NCBI GenBank assembly: GCA_021234155.1
Contig: JAJEKV010000135.1
Coordinates: 688,497-752,496 of the forward strand
Direction: 5' to 3'
DNA length: 64,000 nt
Source: Isoetes taiwanensis
Lineage: Eukaryota; Streptophyta; Lycopodiopsida; Isoetales; Isoetaceae
Both the position numbers and the translations under genes were made by a program. Positions within the stretch are counted from its first letter, which is position 1; each line of letters starts with the position of its first letter. Below, in pieces: positions 12,355 through 25,400 of this stretch. The notes beneath the pieces are model-generated. The model made no database searches and was not told the DNA's origin. It worked only from the letters and a program-made list of their open reading frames with translations.

Positions 12355-12555
12355 GTTGAGGTCATGGAACCTTGCTAATAAAGCCTCCAGGGTCAGGATC
12401 AGGGTTAGGGCCAGGGTTAGGGTCAGGGTTGAGGTCATAGAACCTTGCTAATAAAGCCTCCAGGTTCAGGTTGAGATCATGGAGCCGTCTTGGAACCTTG
12501 CTAATAAAGCCTCCAGGTTCATGTTGAGATCATGGAGCCTTGCTCATAAAGTCGT
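12355..12555. repeat. minisatellite with telomere-like blocks
   Basis: The word GAACCTTGCTAATAAAGCC occurs three times (about 12,367, 12,440 and 12,493), with a degraded fourth copy near 12,535. Between copies 1 and 2 lies AGGGTTAGGGCCAGGGTTAG, followed by further AGGG blocks, which resembles degenerate TTTAGGG/TTAGGG telomeric repeats. Confidence 0.7.
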
Positions 12556-14624
12556 CTTGCTCTTGTCATACAACACATCATGAAATTGACATTTGAAAAA
12601 TATGTGTGGCTTCATTCACTTTCATCTCACCCCAATAAATCTAAATTCTATCCTAAGGTGATTCTAGAAGAATATGATTTTATTGTTGTGGATTTCAGAA
12701 AGTTATGGGGACTTTGAAACCTGGTGTCTTTATTCTAAGAAAATAAGGCACTATCACATCAATGTTGGTAATAATTTTGCAAGTACATAATTTCTCTCAT
12801 GCCCGGTATGAACCAGATTTAAACTCAAAGACGTCTTTTCCTAATCCATAGGGAATCAAGTGGACAAATACAGACAATAGAGGATAGCCTATATACTAGC
12901 ACATTTTCTTTTTTTGCCCACATACATAGAATGGAAAATTTAGACATAGACAAATTTTTAGTCCCATGTTCAAAGCAAGAGGGTACTAAAACTGGAATTT
13001 TTAGGTCAATTTAAAGTTTGACATATCCTTATAGGACAAAGATTAGTGGAAACTCGAGCGCCTTATATATAGGACTCAACTTTTTTTATTTAAGGCTAGT
13101 TTAAGCGTGAACATGTTGATATTTATCGCTACGGAAAGACACCGCTACGGAAACACCGGTACAGGATGAAAGTTGTTGGGCCCGCATCCCAGTGTTCTAG
13201 TAGCCGGTGGTGCACTCATGGCGCAAATGTGCTGCTGTCAAAATTGACTTGGATTTTATCATCTACATAGACCAAATGACCTATGGAATACAAACTAACC
13301 TATGGAACACAAACTAAGAAACAGAGAACAACTGCCTATTACTTACTGTACACGATTACAAAACCCCTGCCCTAAAGGGACTCAAACTAAGAAATAGAGA
13401 ACAACTAGCTTATTACTGTCCAGGATTAAAAAGAAAGAAACACATGCCATAAAGGGTTTTTTAGGGAAAAGACTTTAACAGTAATAGGCTTGCGAATTAC
13501 ACATTTTTAAATGGTTGTATGATGATGAGGGTCACAATTGAGTACTCATATCCAGTATCTCTTGAATATAAGATGTTAGTGCTCCTATCGAAGGTGTGTT
13601 CATTACTAGGTGCAAATGTTGGGTAGTGCTAGAGAGTGTGGTATTCATCTTCAATAACTCCTAGACGACACCATTGTCATACCCTCTAAGAGAAATATAC
13701 TTATCATTCTTGTACACTCTCTTCTTTTTTTTTTCTTTTTTTTTAACAGTAAATTGTAAGACAATTGGCTTGTTGATTCATGCTCTACTGTTTAGAAGCA
13801 AAATTTTGCAATTCTATGTTATTGAGATTATATTGAAATATGTGACCATGAAAATTTGTAATCCAATTCTGTCATGGATTTTGGTGGATATATTCCGTAA
13901 GTATAGATAAAATTACGTGGGATAGTTTAGACCTTGGTTCGAGAAATATCGAGGTTTAAGCCCATGTGTATAATTACTTTCTGAAATGAACATGTAAGCA
14001 AATTAATCGCAGGAAAATTTCACACTACACTTAGGAGTTTTTCTTGGTTTCTCCGACAATTTTGAAGAATAGCTTTGTAGCTTGCCCTACAGGTTCAAAA
14101 CTGCAGGAAACTTGATGCTTTAGTTTCCCGAACCAAGGTTTAGATGGAACTTAACACTAATCCCAAGGTGGCCTTTATTATGACCCAAGATAAACATTTT
14201 ATCTCTACTTTCATGACACCCCCTTGCTTGAGGTATGCTTTTGAACTACTAAAGATGAATGCTTTCACATCTTATACCTACTCAAGATCAAATCAATGGC
14301 ACCAATCATCTTCAGCTTTCTTTCTTTTTTGTATTTACACTGCAGCAGATGAGATCAGATCAATTCAGCCTTCACCTTTACACCGACATAAATATTCCTG
14401 ATTGGAGTTGAGTTCAGCCCACTTTTTGCCCAAGATCAAAACCCATTAAGCTTTTACTAACATACTTCACACCAAAAATTATTTTGATGGCCCTAAGAAA
14501 TCTGCAAATTGTCGTCATCTCAATAGTATGATTGCTGAATATTGTTGCTGGTAGATCAGACATGACATATTCATCAAACTGTTGCTCAGATATATGCCAG
14601 TACAATTTTGACCTTATTATCAAA
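12556..14624. other. intergenic, includes a tandem repeat and gene 3' flank
   Basis: Diverged tandem units of about 70 bp lie at about 13,310-13,380 and 13,383-13,459 (both start CAAACTAAGAAAYAGAGAAC). A small double motif CCGCTACGGAAA occurs near 13,130-13,160. The last few hundred bases before 14,625 are probably the 3' untranslated region of the DUF688-like gene; ORFs there show no motif. Confidence 0.45.
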
Positions 14625-16220
14625 TTATTCTTGTGCACCATCCAAAGAGATGTAGCTCGTCATAGAATTCATGGATGAGCTTCTTCTGACCTGCATTCTT
14701 TGCCTTCTGCTTACATTCAAAGTATCAATTGTTGAGCAAGGCCTGACCTGTAATAGGCACCAACAATCAAACCAAAGTGAGAAAATTAAAGATGAAGACT
14801 AACAAACAAACAGGCACCAAATTGAAGAAATGAAAGCATCAAACAGTGTGTTAAATCTTCTTACCATCCATCTCTGGGGATGCCTTCTACCAATTTCTGT
14901 TGCTCTGCTTCCTCCACAAAATACAGAAACACTAGCAAGGTTCTTTCTGTCAGAAGCAATTTTACCCTGATCTAATCTATTTTTTGTAGACTTTCCTGCT
15001 GACCCAGTTCTTGTCTTGACTTTGCTTCTAGACCTCCTTCTCTGCGAATTTGGCCGGATCAACTGGGGTTCTTGACTTCTGTAATAATCTGCAAGAGTTG
15101 GCTCCCAAAGATTTGCCTCCTGATTAAACCCACTATCTTTTTTATACTCTTTATTGCCGGACCAGAGCCTAGAAAGAGCTTTTCTCACCCTTTCCCCACC
15201 AATTTCCTTCTTAAGCATATTTACTTCCTCTTCAGAAGGACCAAAATTCCGGTAAGGAGAATCAATGCAAGGATAAACAGGGCCATTCCAAATAGAAGGA
15301 ATACGAGACCTTGCAGGTTTAGAAGTTGGAGTATGATCTTCTTCATCCAAAGATAAAGAATCTCGAGATGATCTGTTGAACCCAAAACTAGATTTAGAAG
15401 AATCAGGGGAAGTGGATGCATACATTGCATTGAAGATGCTGGTTGGGGAAGAAACACAAACTGCCTCGAAATCCTTAGAATTGTTCTGGTTCTGGCCCTT
15501 CTTCGTGCTCAATAAACCATGCCACAGATGCTGCTTCTGAGGCTTTTTCTGAAGCTGAAGATCTTTCCGATCTACTGGCGAAGAAGGCAAAGAAGAAGCA
15601 GTGGTAGTAACATTTGGATTTAAAAGACGAGGAGGAAGCTGCAAGGATTTAAGAGGCTTTAGAGCAGGGATATTTGGTTTTGGAACCCCTGGAGCCTCTT
15701 CCCATTTAAAAGGTATTGACGCCGGACCTGGAGTTCCTGGCCTTGAAGAGCTTTCCCATGGCTTTACAAACTTTGCAGCTCTTGAATCTTGTAAATCTAT
15801 GGCCGGCGGTGGAGGCAACGGACTAGGATTATTTCCATTCGGCAATGCTTGTGCTGCTGCAGATCTTGATCGATTCAGTTTTCTGTCCATTTCTTTACGC
15901 CCCTTCACAGCTTGTGTTTCTTTAGCATAAATCTCTTTATCAACTGATCTTTCCCCTGTTGCGGTATTTTCTCTGTTCTTAAAAGAAAATCTAGTTCCAC
16001 TTGATCCTGATGGCTCGAAAACTGGTGTGCAGTTTGCCTCCGACATAGGGACTGTTAGAAATGAGAAAGATTCTTCGTTGCCATGGCCATGGCGGTGATT
16101 AAGCTTAGGAGGTGGAGGCAATTGCCGGAGTTGCCCCTGCCTTTCAACTATATCTAGTCCATTTGCATTTTCTGCTATACTAGAGAACGATCTTCTGATA
16201 ATAACATCTGCAGCAGCCAT
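14625..16220 (-). CDS. DUF688-like plant protein, two exons
   Basis: Exon 1 is 14,865-16,220 (452 codons from ATG at 16,220) and exon 2 is 14,625-14,747 (40 codons and TAA). A 117-bp intron lies between, with donor ATG|GTAAGAAG and acceptor CTATTACAG; the junction is in phase 0. Without splicing exon 1 would run on for 21 unlikely codons. The protein (about 492 residues) is basic, rich in Ser, Pro and Arg, and has poly-Pro patches near residues 34-38 and 134-139. Residues about 152-182 hold the diagnostic block KPWESSSRPGTPGP...IPFKWEEAPGVPKP, the conserved WEExPGxPK core of plant DUF688/hydroxyproline-rich-like proteins. A second conserved-looking stretch (about 330-350, VYPCIDSPYRNFGP) precedes a coiled segment. 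Molecular function is unknown for the family. The C-terminal exon is Ser/Arg rich. This is the only confident host gene in the window and appears intact. Confidence 0.8.
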
Positions 16221-17389
16221 ATGTACCTTGCCAGAAAGGTATATTATTTCTGATCTGCTCCGGAATTCAAGAATCCTGTTCTTTACTCCAAATCAAGAAT
16301 TTTGTAACTATTTTTCATCAAACTTCTTCTCTGCACAACAATCCAATGCCAAACTAAATAAGCTTGAATTCTGCAAACCTTTGCTAGTCTAATTCCTATT
16401 CAAATGATTCAAATGATCAGTTTACCTCTTCACCAGGGTTCTAGTCTGCATAAAGTCCGGCAATTTTCTTGGTCCACTGCACATCTTCAATGATGCCCAT
16501 ATCTAGTGCATTGAAGTGGCCAAAGTTAAGAATCTATGAACTGAGTCGGCAGATTAGCATCTGCGAATACGATTTATGGAGATATATGAGGCTGAGAGAC
16601 GATTTAAGGAGAAATTGAAGAAGGAAATGCTTGAAATCGATGGGCGATTATTTTTTGCGTTAAAATCATAAGAATCCAGCTCAATGCCACGATCTTTTGC
16701 TTGTAGTAGAGAGGATGAAGCAAGAAATTCAATGCTAGAATCAATCGGCACAAAACACAAAGCTCCTGACTATTTGACTCTGCGAAAAGCGTGGTTTCGA
16801 AGGTAAACTAAAATACCAGTGCAGCGGAAACAACGGCGGAGATGCGCCGGCCAGGAGAGAGATCCGGGCCGTCGGTTCAATTTGGTACTTTTTTTTTCAA
16901 TTTGGTCCTCAAGGTTCTATTCCAACGTCCCATTTGTATTTTTTTGGTCTATGGACCACATTTTTGACCAGCATGACTATTGTCACATGAAGGCTGCAGT
17001 TTGGTCTCAACCACATGTATGATGTGCTCCAGGCATGAGGGCCCCTTCAAAATCATCCGAATTCTCAACAGTGCCCACCGAATCGTCGAATCAACGCTCA
17101 AGATGTAACTAGCAATTCTAACCCCGGGCCATCAAGGCACTAAATCGATGTCCGAGCTGTAGGTATCTCCAAAGTATCAGGCACTAGGAAGCAACCCTAA
17201 CCATCAGCACTCACAAGTAGAAATCCCACTCACAAGTCCCCTTTACAACACACTTGCTCCATCGGAAGCACCCTTTGCCCCATCACCTCTCTCCAGTGGG
17301 TTGACCAATCCTTTCATGGGTTTGCACATACCGACAATTTTATCGAAGAATAGAAGAACTGAGTTATCTGTTTTTATTAGGCAACTAGT
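16221..17389. other. 5' flank of the DUF688-like gene and intergenic DNA
   Basis: Bases 16,221 to about 16,860 lie upstream of the start codon and should hold the 5' untranslated region and promoter. A locally GC-rich block (about 16,816-16,875) could mark the transcription start region. No TATA box is certain, and no gene is seen from 16,880 to 17,389. Confidence 0.35.
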
Positions 17390-17641
17390 CTAGCACGCTA
17401 GAACATTTCCATCTTCATTACAGTAGTCTGAATCGACCCCATGTGCAATTCCACATGTTGTGCGTAGTGCGTTGTTCTTTATAAACATTTTGTCTAGTGC
17501 ACAGTTGTGTACGGTTAGAACACCAGTATACCACTTGGAATGAAGAATTGTCTTGTCATGTAGTTGGCATGTATGGGAATTGCGTGATGAGAATTGCCAC
17601 CACATATGGCTTTCAGTCACACACGCGTGCAAGCATGACAT
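17390..17641 (-). CDS. hypothetical ORF, 83 codons, Cys/His-rich
   Basis: The translation looks protein-like, with several Cys and His residues and an end reading GVDSDYCNEDGNVLAC before the stop. I do not recognise a family. It may be a terminal exon, a small secreted-type protein remnant or chance; no signal peptide is evident at the available start. Confidence 0.2.
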   Translation of the reverse strand: MSCLHACVTESHMWWQFSSRNSHTCQLHDKTILHSKWYTGVLTVHNCALDKMFIKNNALRTTCGIAHGVDSDYCNEDGNVLAC

Positions 17642-19445
17642 TTACCAACATTTAGCAAGATTCCTTCCTATATCTTTATCTTACGTGAACAATGGGAGGG
17701 GTTCTAATTGGAGGAGCAGGTGGTAAAATATTATATAATACGAACACAACCCAAGCATGATTCATAGAACGGTTCAGTAGTTTCAAGCATCTCTGGGCGT
17801 GGCGTGGACGTTAGAGTTCAAGAGGTTTAAAAGCATGCCAAATTGCTACTGTATGCAGCAATATGATATGCAAGCTTACAAGGATGAGGAACATACTAGG
17901 ACGTGCGTAAGACGTCGCATTGGACTATCTCGTTGGCATTGTTATGAGGAGCTAACCTAACAACAGTACAAGGTTTAGATGTGCAAGCATATGTTGGAAT
18001 CATCTTCTTGGCATTGTTATCTATGAGTTTGTGTATCCATTCAATTATGAAACATAGCATAACATTTCCATGTCCCTTGTCCTTATTTAAACATTACTCT
18101 AATTGAAATACATGTGGCCACATACTACATAAAAATATGATAGTACTAGACAAACAACTTACATGGAAGGAAGGCACATGGGCTACATTGCTTTATTATA
18201 GTGAAATTGTCTTTTCTTCCTTTTTAAGCTTATCACATCCTTATACCCATCATATATAAAAAGAATGTAAGCATATAACAACACATTGTACTATTTAAAT
18301 TTCTAGAAGACTAAATAGGCTTTGGATTGCAAAACAATTTGAAAGGTCCAAATCATTTCATTTATTGTGGTTTAACTTATCATTTCATTTATTGTGATTT
18401 AACTTGTTTTGCACACTGTAATAATGTAACTTCAATACACAGTCCATGCCAACTTCAAGAGATTAACAATAATATTAAGAAGGACTTACCATCCTATATA
18501 ACAATAATTTGCATTAAGCCCCATCTTTCTCGGAGGATTGTAACCTAAATATGCGCTTCATGCCAATTACAAGATATCTTTCAAGAGATCAAAATCCTTT
18601 TATAATAATATTATGCATTAAGCCCCATCTTTGTCAGAGAATTGCATGATAAGTTACCAAGTTATAGAAATTCAATTTAATTCAAAAGAAGAAGAAGAAG
18701 ATATTATCCAAATATTTGCCATTGTTCAACACCCAATTGGACCATTGTTTTTATGTTTTTGGGAAAGCACAAACTAGAAAATTATACAAATTCATGAAAT
18801 AAGTCCAAGCCACATGGATAAGGTTCATATCTATGTATTATATGACATCTTGTATAGAATTTCTCCAATATTTAGCCGCAGTTTAACATTGATGGCAGAT
18901 AATTTGGTGCATTTGTTTTTACATAGGACACATTTAAGGTCGATATACCTTTTATACATGGATTGGATTGCGCCAATTGAACTTATTTTATGTGTGCTTC
19001 CTAGTGACTGCATTTACTTTGGTATAAAACATGGTACCTTATTCTAGATGAAGCATTCATCAATTGTTGTGAGATTTTAGATATCTCCATTTTACAATCT
19101 CAACCGCTAGATTCCATGAAGAATTCTATACTTGATATGTTGAAGGAACTAATATTCTAGTTTGGTTTTCAAATTTGAAAAGGCAAAATACTTAAGTAGA
19201 TTGGCATAGCTCAATATCAATCTTGTTAATTTGAAAGTTTCCGGTCTGGTGGAAAATATTTTTGGAATTGTTTTTTAATTATTTTCTAAAGGTCTTAGGG
19301 ACTTTGGGAGCCGGAATAAATTTTCGGCATTCCAAAAATCGGGCGAATTTTTTCTGCATGATTTTAGGGCTTCTATTTTTTAATCGTTTCCTCCTTAACA
19401 ATTGCACCGGGCGACAAAGATGTACCGCCACTTTACTACAATTGT
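17642..19445. other. intergenic with short direct repeats
   Basis: A tandem 26-bp unit (CATTTCATTTATTGTGRTTT) lies at about 18,354-18,405. A roughly 95-bp segment near 18,442-18,541 recurs at about 18,556-18,645; both end in GCATTAAGCCCCATCTTT. No gene is supported. The last 180 bases flank gypsy element A. Confidence 0.5.
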
Positions 19446-19450
19446 CTGAG

Positions 19451-21355
19451 TGTTGTCTTTCACAGAATCCTTGCAAAAACTGTGATACACAAATCTCTAA
19501 ATTGTGGGATTTCCTAAAAGATACTTGCCAAATTCTGTGTTTAGAGTGCAGAGAGCCAAAGATGTGGTGAGGGGATGTGAAAAGATGAGAAAAGAGGTGC
19601 AAATGTGAGGAAATAAGGTGATATGTGAATGCAGGTGTATGACTGGGAGGTTTTCTGTAACAAAGTGGTGAAAAAATGATTGAAGAAAAAAAAAAACTTT
19701 GGGACGCAAATAAACTTCCTTTGAATGCAAATGCAATTTTTGAACAAATTCTCGCGTAATAGCTATTAATTTAGCTAAATCTAGATAATATCAGATAACT
19801 TGAATTGATTTCAACTCATTTGTTGATCAAGATTGATGGGGAATTCGTGGCAAAGTTCGCCATAAATGGACCGCACGTAAAAAATGGGAAAACCCTAATT
19901 TTTTGAAAAAAAACTCTAAATCGATTGAAGAAAGGGGAAACACCATGAATTGCTCAAGAAAACTTTTCTCGTTATCTTAGGAACATAATACACCGCCGTA
20001 ATCCATTTGATCACTCTCAAATAGAATTTGTATCGAACTTCAAAAATCTTGGCTTTCAAGAACAAGGGCGGGTTTCTAATCAAAAATCTCCTCTCCCCTT
20101 GTGGAATACGGCTCGGATCATCTTTATAGACCTCGGTCGTGGTAGTTAGAGCTCCAATTTGTCTCCGAGATATGGCTACTTAACTCTTCTTTCCCAAAAA
20201 TAGACAATATTCTCGCTCTTGGCATGATCTCCATTAATTCGCATCCTCTTCATAATTCGATTGGTTCCGGAAGTTTGTTATGATCAGCGAATCGCTTCGC
20301 ATCACTCAAAGTGCGCGGAAGCCGAAATCATAGAACCCTAATGGTCTTTGGCAAGATTTTCTTCAAGGGATATATCCCACAGCCGAAATCGAAAAGTCAG
20401 CCCCGTGGATATATAGCCCCATCCACGCAAACTTGTAAATTGACGGTGTCTTGCCCACGGGATTCGGTGATTTCCACCGCCCCCCACACGCCTGTGAGCC
20501 ACGGGGGGGGGGATTGGCTGAAAAGGAATCTAGGTCGGGGAGGGGGTAGAATAGGACAATTTTTATATTTTTCAAAGGGCACGATTCCCAAGAAGTGGAA
20601 TTCAAGGGTCTATATAAGGTCTTTTTTGAAATTTTTTGTGCCGTGGCATATTTTCATTAGGGCTACAAGATGATGTGGTCAAATTTTGGAAAATGGCACT
20701 TTGATTTTTGGCTAAAAAAAAAGGTGAGTCAATGGTGACCGGGCAATGGATGGTGATATGATGAAATGATGACTTGGCATAGTGAAGGATGATGTGGCAA
20801 AGTCAAACATGGCTTTTTGCCTAAGTGGATTTTCAAATTTTAAATGCCCCTTGATATTGTTGATGAGGTGGCATGATTTTGACCCAAGTGGCAAAGATAT
20901 AACCAAAGTTGGATGACAAAGCATTTTTGTGAGCAAGGTGGCCATCCTAGGTGGCATTTTGACTCTTGATGACGCGGGTAAGGGTATTTTTTGGAAAGTG
21001 TGCCTTTTGACTTTCTATTTTGACTTTCACTTGACTTTTGACATCTTTGGCACTTTTAGGATGATGACTAGGATGCCACTTGGCAAAGGTATAGATTTTT
21101 TGGCATTTTTGAATTTTTAGGCATCTTTAGGGCATATTTGGCTAGCGATAGGGGAAATTCGAGGAGAAATAGGAGATAGGCTCAAAAAATTTGGGAAAAA
21201 TCAAGGATGGCTAGTTTTGGCTAAAGGATTTGGCAGGGTACTCATCCTGCCTAGATTCTCTTTCAGCCTAATACTTTCCTTAATAGCTCCTCCAACACTT
21301 AGAATTTTCTTCATATCTTCATCTCTTCTTCATGTTGCCACTCCAAGGGGCAACA
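19451..21355 (-). repeat. 3' LTR of element A
   Basis: 1,905 bp, TG...CA ends. Matches 27,704-29,617 throughout. Differences are small and cluster at CAG/CTG sites, where this copy reads CG-containing variants (see findings). ORFs inside (for example 20,311-20,673) are LTR sequence, not genes. A TATA-like CTATATAAGG lies at 20,610-20,619. Confidence 0.93.
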
Positions 21356-22452
21356 TCTTTGCCCAAAGAAAAAAATGGCTGGTCCCCAGCCTTGAAACCC
21401 GTAAAAACTTCTCCCGCATCCGGATCCAATTATCCCTGCTCGAATATCGAGCTTCTTAGAATGCAAAGATAAAAAGCATCCAAAAGTGCAAATATATGAG
21501 AGTGAATGCCAAATCAATGCATATCCCGTTCCCGAGATAATATAAGGTTTTCTTGAGGTCTTCATGAATGGAAAATGGTGCCGAATAGGAAACCGGATAG
21601 AACTATGTGTACTTCACATTTTTGGTGATGAATTCTCGCAACTTTGAACACAAGCAACTTTTGAACATTTGTAACATGTAGGGTCTGCTACCATGTTCTT
21701 TTGACTTCCCATAAGTGTTGGAACCTCGGGGAACATCCAAAATCTGCTTTAGTGATCTTGTGAACAAAACTTGATGCTTTTGGGGTTTCAAATACCCATT
21801 CTTGTAGGAGTCTTGAAGAAATGACTTGGTGGATGGAGCTAGAATGTTATGGAAGGGTGCGCACACATTCTAGAAGATGTAATGGTCCCCGCAAATTTGC
21901 CCAAAAGAAAAATGGTGGTGGTATAAAGTCGGGCTAATGGGTAAAGGATGATCCCGCAAATGACATGAAATAGAGAGTTAGAGATCGCTTTTTATGATGC
22001 ACAGGGTGAATAGCAAAACAGTAGGTGATGAATAAAAGTAGGAGTAAGGCTTATATGAATGGGAGGCCAATAAATGAAAAAATGAATGGTATGGAAGACT
22101 AGGATGGTCCCCCGAAATGACATGATGACTCAGATTAGTACTTCAATCCCGGCATTCATCACAAGATGTTCAAAGAACTGCTCATGATGATTTTGAGTTC
22201 CCGCATATGAGCACAACTTTAGGAAGCAATGGTTTTTCCGGGCCGGCTTTAAACGTAACAACTAATGAACCCGCAAATGACAATGTTAAAGATCAAAACA
22301 CATACTTTTTCTTTTCGCCTTTTCTTTTTTTTATTGTTTTCTCCCATAGTGTTAGCAAATTATATCTAGAACAATTTCAACTACTTCAACCTTTTTTAGA
22401 CTACCTATTAACTATACTAACTAGCATTAGCTAGTTTAGATCCAATAAGCTT
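21356..22452 (-). other. element A, 3' non-coding region before 3' LTR
   Basis: About 1.1 kb between the integrase end and the 3' LTR. A minus-strand ORF (21,603-21,866) has no motif. The polypurine tract next to the LTR (CTTTGGGCAAAGA on the minus strand) is weak. Confidence 0.55.
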
Positions 22453-25400
22453 TCAAGTCAGGCATTGAGAGGATTTGGCAAAATCCTCTCGTGACTCTAG
22501 CTCTTGTAAGTAATATGAGTTCACCCCAAAGATGTGAAGAAATGACAAATGGACCTTCCCAATTTGCGTAAAAAACTTACCTAGAGTGGGATCTTTGTTT
22601 TTAGCTAACTTAAGCACCAAATCACCAACCCGATAGTTGACTTCTAATGCTTGTTTGTCAAATTTCTTCTTGATTTTCATCTTGTGTTCTGTTATCACCA
22701 GAGTCTTATCTCCTCGAAGTTCCTCATAATAGCATCTCTGCAAGTACCGCACCGATATAGCATCCTCTTCACTTTTGACTTGTATTTGCATCATCCTTGG
22801 CGAAAGTACCTGCAACTCAAAGGGTAGAATGACACTAGTACCATATACAATAGAGGCGGGGAGTGTTTTTATAGCCACTTTATAAGTGGTTCCAGTATGA
22901 CCGTAGGGCATAGATCAACTTTGTATGCCTTTCTTGGAAACCTATCTCTTCGCCTTCTTCATAATGGATATCGAAGTCTTATTGGTGGATTCTCACCGCC
23001 ATTTCCCCGGGAGGGTAGTAAGCGTAACTTTTGTATGTCTTATCCGAAGCAATTGGGTAAGCTTGTCTATTACTTCATTCACAAAAGGCATTCCTCTCGT
23101 CAAAAACAATCTTCAATGGTACTCCAAACCTAGCACATATATTAGACAAGAGGGAAACTTGTCGTGGTATCCGCATTTGCACTTGTCAATGGAGTTGCTT
23201 CAGCCCATTTAGTGAAGAAGTCCCAGAGCAACCGTGATGTATTCATGTTTGGCGTGAGGAAGATGGATGTACGGACCAACAAAGTCTAATCCCCAAACAA
23301 GAAATGGGCCAAAATACAATAGGTGAAAGGGGAGGTACCTTCAAAGTTCTCGGCATGCTTTTGACAAATCGTAACAACTCAGCCGCGCACCTTTGACATC
23401 ATGGTGAAGTGTAGGCCAATAGTATCCGTAACTTAGAATTTTCTTGGTCAGGCATCCCTAGAATAATGTCCACCACAGCAGAGGTCATGAGCATGTCTTA
23501 GAGCTTGTACACCGCTCTTCTTCACCAAGCACCTCAACAAAATCTCGGAAGGCATCTTCCTACATAAAATGTCCTCAACCAAACATATGTTAGACATCTT
23601 TTTCTAAACTTAACTTTCTCGGATGGTGAAAATGTGGCAGGACCTCTTGATGTTTTAGATAATTGACAATGGGTTGCATCCAAGACCCGCTTCTCCAACT
23701 AAATGACATACCTCTTCTTCCTTTTGATCCTCTTCGTGAGGTCAAATCATATTTGTAGAAGGCATAGGGTATGAAACTACTCTGGATCCTTTTCCGCTTT
23801 GACAAGATGGACTTCAATGGCAAAGTCTTGAAGCATGGCAGCCCACTTATAGAACTTGGTCTTCGTGGCTTGTTTACCATACAACATTGGAAGTGGATTG
23901 ACCTTCATATAGACTTGAATCTTTGGAGCTTGCATCGAAGATGGGGAATTTAGTGGTTAAAATATTAGAGCAAGCAGCTAGACTTCTCTAAGACTGGGTA
24001 ATTCACCTCCTGGTTCCACCACCGCTTTCCTCGCATAATTTAGTACCCTTTTGTTCTCAAAATAAGGCTAATCCTACAAAGAAATGACGAATCATGTATA
24101 TAAACTTGGAAAGCTTCATTTGGTTTAGGGGCAAGAAGTGTTACCTTCTTGCCGAGCTCTTCTTTGATCAATTCAAATGCCCTTTGGCAATCTTCATTCC
24201 ACTCAACCGGTACTTTTTGACTTGTATTTTTAGATACATACCCTACTTTGGTGAGCTTGGTGATAGGTCTCAAAATGTGAGAGAAGTTTGGGATGTAAAT
24301 CCTCAAGCCTTGAAGTGTACCAACAAAACCTTTGATCCGGCTTCAATGTTTTAGGTAATCGGAGGTCGAGAACTACTTGTCGGCTTTGTCTCAAGCAAAT
24401 CAACTCCTTCTTCTTCGATATCGATGGCCCTAACAAAGACACCTTTGTCGGTCAAAACAAACACTTCTTTGGATTTAAGTTCACACCACTTGGATCTCGC
24501 ACAAAGAAAACATATTAGTGATTGTTTTGAGATGATCTTCCAAAGAGGTGGCGAGTCAAATCATTCAGAAAAGCCCCGAAATCTTGGGGAGATAATGACT
24601 TAAAAGCCCCGTTCTTGCCCTCAAAGGTTGCAGGGGCATTTTTCAAGCCAAATGGCATTCTTAGCATCATATAAGTTCCCCAAGGTGTAATGAAGGCGGT
24701 TTTGGTCGTGATAAAGGATCAACTTCTATTTGGTTGAAACCGGAGAAGCCATCCATAAGAGAATAGACTTCTTTTCCACTCATGGTATGCAAAACTTCTT
24801 CTAGAAACGGTAGGGGATAGCAGTCTTTGATTGTAACCTTATTGATATCTCTATAATCAATACAAATTCTAAGTTGGCCACTTCTCTTCTTGATCGGCAC
24901 AATGCAAGACAACCACTCAGTTCCAATGTCTCACATATCGCCTTTAGAACTCTCCATAGTTTTTAATTCTTCATAGATAAGTGGCGCAAAGGCGTAATTT
25001 ATCCTCCTTAATTTCTCACAACAGATCGAAGCCCTTTTTACTTTTATTTCAAATTTTGCTTTTAGAGGGGGATTCCTTTTAGTTCGTAGTAATCCCAAGC
25101 AAAGACATCCGAGAATTCTTGACACAAAGATAGGAAATGAGTTAAAGCAAGGCTCGGAGCTTTTGGACCAACTTTCGTGGTTCCGGTTTGGCCATTCTTT
25201 TGGATACAAATGACTTGCTCTCTGCTTGCTTCCTCTATCCCTATAGTTAGAATTGGGCAAGTCCGTGAGAGGTTCAAATTTCTTCCCCGAAAGGCTCCTT
25301 CACCTAAAAAATCCAATATGGTACCTTTAGCTAGCCTGCCTACCTCACTATTCAAATGCCTAGGGATATGCGCTATAGTCCAGCCCTCAAATTTGTCTAA

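Noticed and set aside
13120-13210. Possible terminal repeat element around CCGCTACGGAAA
   Set aside because: Two short copies only, in direct orientation, without terminal inverted repeats or target duplication.
19262-19602. ORFs on both strands near the left edge of element A
   Set aside because: They cross the LTR border at 19,451, and their right parts recur at 27.7 kb as LTR sequence.
20311-20673. 120-codon ORF (and the similar one at 28,601-28,933)
   Set aside because: Both are the same position in the two LTRs of element A, so LTR sequence and not a gene.
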